A DNA stretch of 64,000 bases from Paenibacillus amylolyticus (GCF_001570725.1 NZ_BCNV01000001.1:3844001-3908000), one strand, 5' to 3'. Shown: positions 52,331-61,716, counted from the first letter of the stretch. A program made the numbers and translations. The notes: generated by a model from the letters alone, not told the origin.

Positions 52331-52384
52331 CAGCGTGACCAGACCGCCTTTTATGAAGCGGTTGGGTTACGCTGTTTTTCTTTT
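52330..52384 (+). terminator. rho-independent terminator of mgtE
   Basis: CAGCGTGACCAGACCGC (52331-52347) pairs with GCGGTTGGGTTACGCTG (52358-52374) with few mismatches, followed by TTTTTCTTTT. It starts at the last base of the mgtE stop codon. Confidence 0.9.
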
Positions 52385-52484
52385 CTACATTTACAGAGTC
52401 ACATGCTGCAATAATGTACTATATGGTTTTTCCCTCTGGATATATGATCATGGAACTAGACTACAACCAGAGGAGAGCATCATC

Positions 52485-53066
52485 ATGAATCTTGCATCTT
52501 TTTTAATCTACTGCATCGTCGTTACGTTTACCCCGGGCCCTAGCAATATCGTAATTCTTTCTTCCGTACAGCAGGTTGGGGCGCGTCAAACGATGCAATA
52601 TGTGTGGGGGGCTACGCTGGCATTTGGTCTGTTGCTTACCGGTTCAGCTTTTCTTAATCATCTTCTGGCGGGAGTGTTACCCGGAATTCTGAAGGTGATG
52701 CAGATTGTCGGCGGCCTGTATATGGTGTATCTGGCGTACCAGATCTACAAGATGGGTACCACTGAGGATGCACCGAAACAAGTTACCGGATTCTGGAACG
52801 GTTTCATCATGCAATTTGTGAATCCAAAGGTGGTCTTGTTTACCTTCACTGTCATTCCAAGTTATGTATTACCCTTTTATCAAAGTTCCTTCTCATCGTT
52901 TCTGTTCGTGCTTCTCATTACCTTTATTGGCTTTCTCGCCTATTCCAGTTGGGTTGTGTTTGGCACGGTTTTCAAAACGCTGCTGAATCGTCACCAAAAA
53001 TTACTAAGTATTCTCATGGCTCTTTTTTTGTTATACTCAGCCATTATAGTATCCGGATTGATCTAA
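52485..53066 (+). CDS. LysE/RhtB family amino-acid exporter
   Basis: The start is ATG 52485 with AGGAGAG upstream; the open frame before it overlaps the mgtE terminator. The 193-residue product has six hydrophobic segments and the LysE motifs YCIVVTFTPGPSNIVILSSV near the N-terminus and GLYMVYLAYQIYKMG, FWNGFIMQFVNPKVVLFTFT in the middle. These proteins export amino acids or related metabolites. It is followed after 19 bases by an AraC regulator on the same strand, which probably controls it. Confidence 0.9.
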   Translation: MNLASFLIYCIVVTFTPGPSNIVILSSVQQVGARQTMQYVWGATLAFGLLLTGSAFLNHLLAGVLPGILKVMQIVGGLYMVYLAYQIYKMGTTEDAPKQVTGFWNGFIMQFVNPKVVLFTFTVIPSYVLPFYQSSFSSFLFVLLITFIGFLAYSSWVVFGTVFKTLLNRHQKLLSILMALFLLYSAIIVSGLI

Positions 53067-53085
53067 AGCTTGGGAGGTGTGCTGC

Positions 53086-53871
53086 ATGGAACGGTTTAAC
53101 TACAAAAAGTCGCAAGACGTGCTGGCACTATCCGCCAGCTTTACTGATTTCACCTATAAAAAGCATTGCCACGAAGAGTACGCGGTTGGCGTAACGCTGC
53201 GCGGCATTCAACAATACAATTTGGACGGACAATATCAGGCTTCTCACCAAAATGGTGTCATGCTGTTCAACCATGAACAGTCCCATGATGGAAGCTCCTA
53301 TGATAAAGCTGGCATTGACTATGTGATGCTGTATTTGAAGCCCGATTTGGTAGAAGAGATTATCGGTAAAAAGGAATTGCGTTTCGCAACTCCCATCGTC
53401 TATGAACCCGAACTTGCACGGAGCATTCTGATGCTGAACGATGCCGTTCAACATAGACAAGACGAAGCTGAATGTAGCGAACGACTCTTCGATCTGGTTC
53501 ACCTTCTGGCACAGAAGGAAATGGATACCAAGCTCTGGTTGCCTCAGGACAACCTGGTCCGCAAAGCCAAGGAAATTATGTTTTGTAGCACCGAGGATGT
53601 GCTCAAGCTGGACAACCTGAGTTCCGAATTTGGCATGTCCAAGTTTCAATTTATCCGTGAATTCAAATCACATACTGGCATATCACCCTACCAATTTTTC
53701 TTGAATTGCAAGGTTGAGCGTGCCCGTCAGTCCATCGAAACACACAAGGACGTCTATGCTGCTGTTGCCGATTGTGGATTCGTCGATCTGACCCATCTGA
53801 ACCGACATTTCAAACGGGTATTTGGCGTCACCGCTTATGAATACATGTTGCAGCTAAACTATACAAATTGA
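53086..53871 (+). CDS. AraC family regulator, stop codon inside repeat C
   Basis: ATG 53086 follows GGGAGGTG at a good distance; the GTG at 53077 lies inside that site. The 261-residue protein has an N-terminal AraC-binding cupin domain (KKHCHEEYAVGVTLRGIQQY, NGVMLFNHEQSHDG) and two C-terminal helix-turn-helix motifs (LDNLSSEFGMSKFQFIREFK, SHTGISPYQFFLNC; YAAVADCGFVDLTHLNRHFK, RVFGVTAYEY). It probably regulates the LysE exporter gene just upstream. The final codons (NYTN and TGA) fall in the left end of repeat C, so the repeat supplies the stop. Confidence 0.9.
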   Translation: MERFNYKKSQDVLALSASFTDFTYKKHCHEEYAVGVTLRGIQQYNLDGQYQASHQNGVMLFNHEQSHDGSSYDKAGIDYVMLYLKPDLVEEIIGKKELRFATPIVYEPELARSILMLNDAVQHRQDEAECSERLFDLVHLLAQKEMDTKLWLPQDNLVRKAKEIMFCSTEDVLKLDNLSSEFGMSKFQFIREFKSHTGISPYQFFLNCKVERARQSIETHKDVYAAVADCGFVDLTHLNRHFKRVFGVTAYEYMLQLNYTN

Positions 53872-54057
53872 ACTAAAGAATATTTACACTGCCCACTCCG
53901 ATGACAGAATAACCTTCTGATCGCTGTTATCCCCAGATTTTTGATCCCTTTTTATTAAGGGATCATCCGGTGATAGCGTATGCTTCCGATGCAGCTTTCT
54001 TATAGAAAGCTTTAGGCGAACGCTACGCTTCTTCAGGTTCTTTCCGTCCTTTTGCAA
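53859..54057 (+). repeat. dispersed hairpin repeat, copy C
   Basis: Copy C. The left end TATACAAATTGAACTAAAG is intact and continues AATATTTACACTGCCCACTC. The core has GATGACAGAATAACC, GATCGCTGTTATC, a local GATCCCTT/AAGGGATC hairpin, CATCCGG/CCGATG pairing, the AGCTTTCT/AGAAAGCT hairpin, and GCGAACGCTACGCTTC. The right terminal repeat is missing: the sequence breaks off after TTTCCGTCCTTTTGC at the 3' end of the convergent TIMP-like gene, so this copy is truncated on that side. Confidence 0.8.
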
Positions 54058-54630
54058 TCAGATTCTTTTCTTATGTCTCCAGACCCACACGATTGCCAAC
54101 GCCGCCAATAAAACGACTGCACCGGATAAGATGAGATAAAGAGGCCCATTTTGCCCATCGTTGGTTTCTCCAAAATCTTCTTTACTTACAACCTTGCCCG
54201 CGCCCAGTAATTTCAGATCATCTCCGGCTTGTTCAATAGGAACATTGCCACTGCACAGATTCGTATGAAGTTTATGATCTAATACATTTTGATAAGCAAA
54301 GATCAGATAGAACTGATTTTTCTCAAATTGAATGCCACAGGATTCAGACCCTCCGTCACTCCCTATGATCTTCATCTTTTTGGCATTGACTCCCTTCCAT
54401 GCCGTATCTACATCAAAGGTATACTCTCTTAACATGCCATCATGCTTCGATTGTTGAGAATGGCCTTTGTTCACCACTTTTCCCGTAAATACCGTTGTCT
54501 GGGTCTTCAATCTCTCCTGAACATCACTCTCGACACAACTGCAAGCATACACTTTCTCTCCAGAAAATAGAGCTAACCCAGACGCAACCAACAGTAAGAC
54601 CAACATGCACATCACCAACCGTCGTTTCAT
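54058..54630 (-). CDS. exported TIMP-like domain protein with C-terminal membrane anchor
   Basis: The start is ATG 54630, with GGAGGGGAG upstream; the frame before it is AT-rich and lacks a start signal. The 190-residue protein has a signal peptide (LVMCMLVLLLVASGLALFSG) cleaved before YACSC. The mature N-terminus with a CxC pair and an OB-fold-like domain (TTVFTGKVVNKG, YTFDVDTAWKGVNAKK, YLIFAYQ, TNLCSGNVP) resembles the bacterial TIMP-like (netrin/NTR) family. A C-terminal helix (GPLYLILSGAVVLLAALAIV) with a basic tail anchors it. Metalloprotease inhibition is known for animal TIMPs only. Confidence 0.75.
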   Translation of the reverse strand: MKRRLVMCMLVLLLVASGLALFSGEKVYACSCVESDVQERLKTQTTVFTGKVVNKGHSQQSKHDGMLREYTFDVDTAWKGVNAKKMKIIGSDGGSESCGIQFEKNQFYLIFAYQNVLDHKLHTNLCSGNVPIEQAGDDLKLLGAGKVVSKEDFGETNDGQNGPLYLILSGAVVLLAALAIVWVWRHKKRI

Positions 54631-54802
54631 TCCGACTGCTCCCCTCCTAGATTCTCTGCTTGAACAACCGTTGTTAAGGTTACATATTTTTATTGCTGCT
54701 ATATTTATTGTAAAATTATAGCACAATACAAATATCGTTATGTCCGACATACACAAGGACACAACACACGAAATCACTCATCACGGAGGAACTCAACATT
54801 TG

Positions 54803-55468
54803 ATGCACAACTGGAAAAGGAACATCTCATTCCCGCTGCTCGTTGCAGCGTTATGCATGATCGCTTTTGTAAGCATCGCCCTGTCCATCAGCGACAACCA
54901 GATTCATCGATTTGATGATACGCTAATAGGATGGATTCAAGGGTTGGAATCGCCAGGTATGACGCAATTCATGCAGTTGTTCACCTGGATTGGCGGCGAA
55001 ATGCCTGTGGTCATCATTACAATCATTGCCATGATTGTGTTATACGTCTGCCTGCGACACAAACGTGAACTGCTCTTCCTGGCTTGTGTGCTCGCCGGTT
55101 CAACCCTGTTAAATGCATTGCTCAAGCTGGTATTCCAGCGTGCTAGACCTACCATTAACCGGATCATCGAAGTGAGCGGCTACAGCTTCCCCAGTGGGCA
55201 TTCCATGGCCGCATTTAGCCTGTATGGCGGACTGGCTTTTCTGATCTGGAAACATGTACCCACCGTTACGGGCCGTGTGCTGATGATTATTGCCAGCGCC
55301 GTATTTATACTGACCATTGGTATAAGTCGTATCTACTTGGGGGTGCATTATCCAAGTGATATCGTAGGCGGATACTTCTTAAGTGGGTGTTGGCTCTCCA
55401 CCTGCATATGGTTTTACCGGCGTCACTTGGAGCGTATGTCCCAACTGCAGTCCAGAAGACTGGCATAA
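54803..55468 (+). CDS. PAP2 family phosphatase
   Basis: ATG 54803 (or TTG 54800) is chosen because GGAGGA precedes it; the longer frame from 54740 overlaps the promoter region of the divergent TIMP-like gene. The 221-residue membrane protein has six helices and the three acid-phosphatase motifs: KLVFQRARPTINRI (KxxxxxxRP), YSFPSGHSMAAF (PSGH) and SRIYLGVHYPSDIVGG (SRxxxxxHxxxD). It probably dephosphorylates undecaprenyl pyrophosphate or phosphatidyl phosphates at the outer face of the membrane. Confidence 0.9.
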   Translation: MHNWKRNISFPLLVAALCMIAFVSIALSISDNQIHRFDDTLIGWIQGLESPGMTQFMQLFTWIGGEMPVVIITIIAMIVLYVCLRHKRELLFLACVLAGSTLLNALLKLVFQRARPTINRIIEVSGYSFPSGHSMAAFSLYGGLAFLIWKHVPTVTGRVLMIIASAVFILTIGISRIYLGVHYPSDIVGGYFLSGCWLSTCIWFYRRHLERMSQLQSRRLA

Positions 55469-55489
55469 TCGCGACCAGTGCGTGCACAT

Positions 55490-55534
55490 AAAAATACCCG
55501 GCTTTCCTTAACTGAAGGATCGCCGGGTATTTTT
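55490..55534. terminator. bidirectional rho-independent terminator
   Basis: AAAATACCCGGC (55491-55502) and its exact complement (55522-55533) form a 12-bp stem with T-tracts on either strand. It lies 22 bases past the PAP2 stop. Confidence 0.9.
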
Positions 55535-55547
55535 ATATTCATATATA

Positions 55548-55573
55548 GTAGTCCTGAACGAGTTCAGGACTAC
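55548..55573 (-). terminator. perfect hairpin downstream of GH1 gene
   Basis: GTAGTCCTGAA (55548-55558) and its exact complement (55563-55573) around a four-base loop. It has no strong T-run, so it may act with the neighbouring terminator at 55490 or as an mRNA 3'-end stabiliser for the GH1 transcript. Confidence 0.55.
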
Positions 55574-55629
55574 ATGGACCGCTTGTCCCATTAAAGGGAA
55601 CTGGCGGATCTAGTTTTTTTCACACCAAA

Positions 55630-57084
<1,455 letters not shown>

Positions 57085-57121
57085 TCAACAAGACTATGTA
57101 ACCAGTGTACCACCCATACCC

Positions 57122-57145
57122 TGACACCTGTTGTCATGGTATAAT
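57122..57145. promoter_or_regulatory. TGACA-N5-TGTCA operator candidate and -10 of WYL gene
   Basis: TGACA (57122-57126), five bases, TGTCA (57132-57136) form a symmetric site in the 88-base divergent space between the GH1 gene and the WYL regulator. A consensus TATAAT (57140-57145) follows, with its expected start point at or next to the ATG at 57152. The site overlaps the probable promoters of both genes. Confidence 0.5.
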
Positions 57146-57151
57146 CATGGC

Positions 57152-58093
57152 ATGGAAAATAACCGACTATTTCGAATGTTGCTTTTGTTATTGGAGAAAA
57201 AGAAAGCCACTGCACCCGAACTCGCCCGTTTGTTCGAGATTTCTGTACGCACGGTGTACCGTGATATCGATCGGCTGAGCGCTGCGGGCATTCCCGTCTA
57301 TACGACGACCGGCAAGCATGGCGGCATTCATCTGATGGACAACTATGTCATGGACAAGTCGCTGCTGTCGGAAGAAGACCAGAACGAAATTTTGATGGGA
57401 CTCTATAGCGTCAGTGCGATTCCCCATCTTAACAGTGCCCATATGCTGCAACGGTTAACCGCCCTGTTTGATCACAAACTGGATTGGATCGAATTCAATT
57501 TCTCGCCATGGGGCAGCATTCCCCTCCAGGAGAGAGAACTGTTCAATCAGGTGAAACAGGCTATATTAACAAATCAACTAATTACGTTTCACTACATTAA
57601 TTCGGATGGTGAGAAGAGCATTCCGACCGTGGAGCCACAGAAACTTATATTCAAAAACAGTACGTGGTACTTCAAAGGATATATCCATGATGATCCCGAC
57701 CGGAGAGAATTCGAGACATTCAAGATGAAACGGATCACCCAGTTGACTTTTCTGGCGAGAAAACACGATCACTCTTTTAATGCGGGGTCAACCTATCCTG
57801 AATCAGAGATAGCTCCTGCCCTGACCCCTCTGACACTCTCGTTTTCCAGCACCATTGCATACCGAGTACATGATTTTTTCGAACCGTCCCTCATTAAAAA
57901 AGAGCCTGATGGCAGGCTCCGTGTCTCTCTCGAACTGAATGTTGGGGAATGGCTCTACTCCTTCCTGCTGTCGTTTGGTTCCGAGCTGACCGTCATCGAG
58001 CCTGCTCATGTTGGACAGGAATTGCTCAGGCGTCATATCAAAGCTGTTGAACATTTGCAGAACGTCATGAACAAACAACCCGACAATGAATGA
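57152..58093 (+). CDS. HTH and WYL domain regulator, possibly leaderless
   Basis: The start is ATG 57152; the longer frame from TTG 57131 runs through the TATAAT box. The 313-residue regulator has an N-terminal DeoR-type helix-turn-helix (LLLLLEKKKATAPELARLFE, ISVRTVYRDIDRLSAAGIPV, YTTTGKHGGIHLMDNYVMDK), a WYL domain (ITFHYINSDGEKSIPTVEPQ, KLIFKNSTWYFKGYI, FKMKRITQLTF) and a WCX-like C-terminus. No ribosome binding site is seen and the -10 element lies seven bases before the ATG, so a leaderless mRNA is likely. It probably controls the divergent GH1 gene and perhaps itself. Confidence 0.88.
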   Translation: MENNRLFRMLLLLLEKKKATAPELARLFEISVRTVYRDIDRLSAAGIPVYTTTGKHGGIHLMDNYVMDKSLLSEEDQNEILMGLYSVSAIPHLNSAHMLQRLTALFDHKLDWIEFNFSPWGSIPLQERELFNQVKQAILTNQLITFHYINSDGEKSIPTVEPQKLIFKNSTWYFKGYIHDDPDRREFETFKMKRITQLTFLARKHDHSFNAGSTYPESEIAPALTPLTLSFSSTIAYRVHDFFEPSLIKKEPDGRLRVSLELNVGEWLYSFLLSFGSELTVIEPAHVGQELLRRHIKAVEHLQNVMNKQPDNE

Positions 58094-58166
58094 TATAATA
58101 TAGGCCTATACAACTTTTGAGCACAGCTGACTCTCTGTCATCCATCTGACCGAAGGAGGTTTATCC

Positions 58167-58982
58167 ATGCAAGACATTAGACGCAACAATGTGGAACGTT
58201 TCAAAGGTTTCGGTACGTTATACGATCAAAATCGGCCAGCTGCTCCCACTGAAGTGGTGGATATTCTAACGACATATCTTGGCAGCACACCGCGTATGGT
58301 CGCAGATGTTGGCTGTGGCACCGGCTTATCATCGTGGATCTGGCTTAATGAGGCAGAACGCATCATGGGCTTTGAACCCAGCGATGACATGAGATCTGTC
58401 GCGGAGTCCAAGTGGGAATCTGCTGGCAAGCCGGATAACCTTCGGTTCGTGTCTGGCTTGTCTCACGACCTCGGGCTTCCGGATGGTAGTGTGGATGTGC
58501 TGACCTGCTCGCAATCGTTTCACTGGATGGAGCCGCAACCCACACTGCGCGAGTTTGCACGTGTACTTCGTACAGGGGGCATATTTGCTGCCTACGACTG
58601 CGATTGGCCGCCAATGCTGGACTGGCAGCTGGAACAGGCCTATCTGCAGCTGAATACGGAGGCAGATCATCGAGCAGCCAGTCTGGCTCCTCAAGAGAAT
58701 CAGGCACACAAATGGAGCAAAGATGGGCATCTGCAGCAGATTCAGCAGTCCGGGCTGTTCAGATATGTTCGGGAAATCGTGTTTCATCACCACGAGACAT
58801 TCACAGCCGATCGTTACGTCAATCTTGCCCTGAGCCAAGGCGGCCTACAAACGGCGTTGAAGCTCGGAGCGGATGATCTATTAACAGCTGCCGACGACTT
58901 TAGAGAGCTGGCTAATCGTGTATTTGATGGAGAATCCAGAAAAGTACTCTTTTCTTATCGCATGCGCCTTGGTATTGTCTGA
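58167..58982 (+). CDS. class I SAM-dependent methyltransferase
   Basis: A 271-residue protein with GAAGGAGG before ATG 58167. The Rossmann-type methyltransferase core shows motif I MVADVGCGTGLSSWIW, motif II region IMGFEPSDDMRSVAE, motif post-II LPDGSVDVLTCSQSFHWMEP and motif III LREFARVLRTGGIFAAYDCD. The QSFHWM segment is typical of the UbiE/TAM-like methyltransferase group. The substrate is unknown. It lies 73 bases after the WYL regulator on the same strand and ends at a strong terminator. Confidence 0.9.
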   Translation: MQDIRRNNVERFKGFGTLYDQNRPAAPTEVVDILTTYLGSTPRMVADVGCGTGLSSWIWLNEAERIMGFEPSDDMRSVAESKWESAGKPDNLRFVSGLSHDLGLPDGSVDVLTCSQSFHWMEPQPTLREFARVLRTGGIFAAYDCDWPPMLDWQLEQAYLQLNTEADHRAASLAPQENQAHKWSKDGHLQQIQQSGLFRYVREIVFHHHETFTADRYVNLALSQGGLQTALKLGADDLLTAADDFRELANRVFDGESRKVLFSYRMRLGIV

Positions 58983-59025
58983 AAGCAGTACGTTGCTTGC
59001 ACCTTTGGTACATACCAAATGAAAT

Positions 59026-59074
59026 AAGGAGGTCCTACACGTCATAAACATGATCTGTAGGATCTCCTTTTTTA
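59026..59074 (+). terminator. rho-independent terminator
   Basis: AAGGAGGTCCTACA (59026-59039) pairs with TGTAGGATCTCCTT (59056-59069), followed by TTTTTAT, 44 bases past the methyltransferase stop. Confidence 0.85.
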
Positions 59075-59148
59075 TAGCGTTATTCTGCTCTAGCAAATCG
59101 TACGACTCATTGCGTTCGAGATTTGAATATATGCTTTTGTCTACATCA

Positions 59149-59943
59149 TCAGGAGGAGAATAAGTCACTTAATTGTCGCTCCTGTACATTCAATGCCAAC
59201 ACCAATTTTGTTGGGTCTTGTCTTGAATAAATGACGTTAATGATATGACCTTGCTGCACCTGCGGCAGCGCAGATGACAAAATTTCTTTTTGCGTTGTCA
59301 CATTGAAGGTTTCACCGTTCGTCTTTGTTATGCTGAGCTTGAGCTGAAGCTTGATTTTATTGCTACCTTCACTCCCCAGTGGAGTGACATCAAGAATCTT
59401 GGCCATCGCTTTTTCACCTGTTCTCGCAATATCCATCATTTCAGGAGATACCCCTTGCTGTACCATCTTCTCATCCAGCAATTGCTGCATATCTTCTTGC
59501 GACAACCGCCCTTTCAGATCAAGTCCTACCTTGCGCTCATCCTTAACAGAAACCACTAACGGAATGAAACTGCCCGGTTGGAACTGTGCCATGGATGTCA
59601 ATGGAATGACAGTTTTCATCTCCGTATCGTATTTCTCTCGCCCCTTACGCGACACCGTCAGACACAACCGAACCTCAGGCTGTTCATTAATATACGTACC
59701 TGTCTGTTGTATAGTTTTAATGACCCCAACTGCTGGTAAACCTGTCTTCACTCGACCTACGCCAAAAATATTGCTCAAAATCGCAGGAACAAAGATCAGT
59801 GCGAACCCGGCAAAGATCGCCGGAGTGTACCACCATGCCTGCATAACCATAAACGGATCATTCCACAACTGCTGTGCCAGAAATGGGGAGAACCCCACTC
59901 CGAACACCGTTAATACGCCAATGAACCTCAGGAAAACTACCAT
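59149..59943 (-). CDS. membrane-anchored protein with two repeated beta domains
   Basis: ATG 59943 is favoured over GTG 59952, which abuts the AGAGGG site. The 264-residue protein has two N-terminal helices (VVFLRFIGVLTVFGVGFSPF and WYTPAIFAGFALIFVPAILS) and then two related beta domains: about 75-160 (VGVIKTIQQTGTYINEQPEV, SFIPLVVSVKDERKVGLDLK) and about 180-260 (AKILDVTPLGSEGSNKIKLQ, HIINVIYSRQDPTKLVLAL). Each follows a 'V..v..tG......p.....l.V....G......p..dp..l.l' pattern. The next gene (60043) carries one more copy. Function unknown; probably membrane-associated with the domains in the cytoplasm. Confidence 0.72.
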   Translation of the reverse strand: MVVFLRFIGVLTVFGVGFSPFLAQQLWNDPFMVMQAWWYTPAIFAGFALIFVPAILSNIFGVGRVKTGLPAVGVIKTIQQTGTYINEQPEVRLCLTVSRKGREKYDTEMKTVIPLTSMAQFQPGSFIPLVVSVKDERKVGLDLKGRLSQEDMQQLLDEKMVQQGVSPEMMDIARTGEKAMAKILDVTPLGSEGSNKIKLQLKLSITKTNGETFNVTTQKEILSSALPQVQQGHIINVIYSRQDPTKLVLALNVQERQLSDLFSS

Positions 59944-60042
59944 ATGATCCACCCTCTCTTAATACTTCTTTTAATATCTCTATTAATCGTTGTTATACGC
60001 ATTTCATAAATAGAATATCACTATCTTATAACCAAATACCTT

Positions 60043-60459
60043 CTAGATAGACAATATCCCCATGTAAATCAGCTCAGACGGATTTGCTGGATTCTGACCT
60101 AATCCCACCCGATCGCCTACTCGTGGAATCTGCATCTTCGATACCAGTGTCTCCAATGTACGCTGATACTGGTTACCGTTTGTCTCCGTCACATCCAATA
60201 CAAGCACAACTATCGGATCAAAGTTGATCAGTTTCCCCGTATCGGTGATCGTCACCACCGTAGCTGTTGCAGTTAATGGAAGCGAACCACTCGCCGCCAA
60301 TTGTGCCTGCTTTGCCGAATCCAGACTCTGATTGATGGCCTCCCGATGTTCCTTTGATACAAAACCTTTCATCATCATGCCAGTGAGTCCTTTATTCATC
60401 ATTTTATCCGCTTTAGCAATTGCATCTTCCTGTTTGTTCTTTTTACCGAACCATCCCAT
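60043..60459 (-). CDS. hypothetical protein with single beta domain related to its neighbour
   Basis: ATG 60459 (GAGGTG upstream) is preferred to the GTG at 60468. The 138-residue protein has a charged helical N-terminus (GWFGKKNKQEDAIAKADKMM, NKGLTGMMMKGFVSKEHREA) and a C-terminal beta domain (ATATVVTITDTGKLINFDPI, VVLVLDVTETNGNQYQRTLE, RVGDRVGLGQNPANPSELIY). The domain matches the duplicated one in the membrane protein encoded 99 bases downstream. Similar domains occur in bacterial proteins of unknown function; the two genes probably work together. Confidence 0.72.
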   Translation of the reverse strand: MGWFGKKNKQEDAIAKADKMMNKGLTGMMMKGFVSKEHREAINQSLDSAKQAQLAASGSLPLTATATVVTITDTGKLINFDPIVVLVLDVTETNGNQYQRTLETLVSKMQIPRVGDRVGLGQNPANPSELIYMGILSI

Positions 60460-60545
60460 TGAAAACACCTCAATTTGTTTTATTTTTGATTATAGTTAAA
60501 TTATAAACACCACGGCTTGTCCTTGAATACCCTTCTGGCGGCATA

Positions 60546-60665
60546 CAAAAAAAACGAAAAATCCGGCAATTGAATTACCGGATAATCGTTTCTTTGGTAA
60601 GGTTTGAAGCCAATTTCGCAAAAAAAGATCTGCTAATCCGATTTTCATTTCACTATTAGCAGATA
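60546..60665 (-). terminator. tandem hairpins downstream of LOG gene
   Basis: Two inverted repeats in series: ATCTGCTAAT/ATTAGCAGAT (about 60629-60664) and ATCCGG/CCGGAT with outer AACGA/TCGTT (about 60553-60597), the second followed on the minus strand by a T-run of eight. They fit a double terminator for the MazG-LOG transcript. The rest of the 60460-60791 gap holds nothing else I can support. Confidence 0.65.
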
Positions 60666-60791
60666 TATTTTGCGTCAAGTACGCTGGCAAGGTACAAAAT
60701 CACACCAAAAACAGTGGGATTTAACCCATCAGCTTTCCAACATCCACACTTTTTTCAACTTTGATGTTCCCCGTTTTAAACAATGCAATAA

Positions 60792-61373
60792 TCAAGTGCG
60801 CTGTTCGGTGAGATACGTTTTGACTGAAGGAGCCTTATAAATCGAAAACTGCTTCAAGATTCCCTCTGGAGTATCATCTGTAATGACCATATCACGATAC
60901 TTTGATTGCATGAAATGGTCGCGTTCCATAGTATCAAACATAGCTACAAGTGGGTCAAAATATTGATTGATATTCAGTAATCCACACGGCTTTTGATGCA
61001 ATCCTAACTGACCCCATGTAAAAATCTCGAAATACTCTTCTAATGTTCCAGGTCCACCAGGAAGAGCAATAAATCCATCTGCCAATTCAGCCATCTTTGC
61101 TTTGCGCTCATGCATGGAATCCACCATAATAAGCTCTGTTAAGCCCGTATGTGCTATCTCACGATTTTGGAGAAATTGAGGGAGTACTCCAACAACAGAA
61201 CCCCCATGTTCCAGCACTGCATCAGCAACAATTCCCATAAGCCCGACATTAGCTCCACCGTAAATCAAAGTGATTTGATGTTTGGCAAGCTCTTGGCCTA
61301 ATTTAAGTGCACCTTCTTTATAAATCAAAGAAGCTCCTTCACTAGAACCACAAAATACAGCGATTGATTTCAT
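60792..61373 (-). CDS. LOG family nucleotide phosphoribohydrolase (TIGR00730)
   Basis: A 193-residue Rossmann-fold protein with CGGAGATGG before ATG 61373. LOG motifs are SIAVFCGSSEG, TLIYGGANVGLMGIVADAVL, SMHERKAKMAELADGFIALP and the signature PGGPGTLEEYFEIFTWGQLG. It matches proteins that hydrolyse cytokinin-riboside- or AMP-type 5'-monophosphates to base and ribose phosphate. It was formerly annotated as lysine decarboxylase. It lies 22 bases after the MazG-like gene, so both act on nucleotides in one operon. Confidence 0.92.
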   Translation of the reverse strand: MKSIAVFCGSSEGASLIYKEGALKLGQELAKHQITLIYGGANVGLMGIVADAVLEHGGSVVGVLPQFLQNREIAHTGLTELIMVDSMHERKAKMAELADGFIALPGGPGTLEEYFEIFTWGQLGLHQKPCGLLNINQYFDPLVAMFDTMERDHFMQSKYRDMVITDDTPEGILKQFSIYKAPSVKTYLTEQRT

Positions 61374-61395
61374 AATCCATCTCCGGTTGTTTATT

Positions 61396-61716
61396 TTATT
61401 TTTCTGAGTAACGTGCCTGAAGCTTTTGTTTATGAGATATTAGGATATCTTCAAGCGATATATCATATTTATTTGCGATCACGATGAGATTTCCCAAAAC
61501 GTCTCCAAGTTCTTCTGTTAATTCAGTTTTATTATCTTGATATGTACCTGCAACCTCATCTGGACGATCCCTACCAATCTCTAATGCACGGATGGCACGA
61601 GCTACTTCCCCGGTTTCCTCGGCGAGAAATCCAATACGGACAAAGATATCTAAGTCTGACCAGTTGCGATTCTTGTAATATTCCTTAACCCATTGTTGAA
61701 ATTCAATAATATCCAT
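61396..61716 (-). CDS. MazG-like nucleotide pyrophosphohydrolase
   Basis: ATG 61716 is chosen because GGAGGGG precedes it; the frame from 61752 has no start signal. The 106-residue helical protein has the MazG metal motifs: RIGFLAEETGEVARAIRALE (EETGE at residues 33-37) and ELTEELGDVLGNLIVIANKY (ExxD). It hydrolyses a nucleoside triphosphate to the monophosphate and pyrophosphate; the base preference is unknown. It is first in an operon with the LOG-family gene. Confidence 0.9.
   Translation of the reverse strand: MDIIEFQQWVKEYYKNRNWSDLDIFVRIGFLAEETGEVARAIRALEIGRDRPDEVAGTYQDNKTELTEELGDVLGNLIVIANKYDISLEDILISHKQKLQARYSEK

Noticed and set aside
58881..59168. 95-codon minus-strand frame between methyltransferase and beta-domain genes
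   Set aside because: It overlaps both the methyltransferase 3' end and its terminator; composition not protein-like.
60496..60690. 64-codon minus-strand frame
   Set aside because: It reads through the tandem terminator hairpins and has no start signal.
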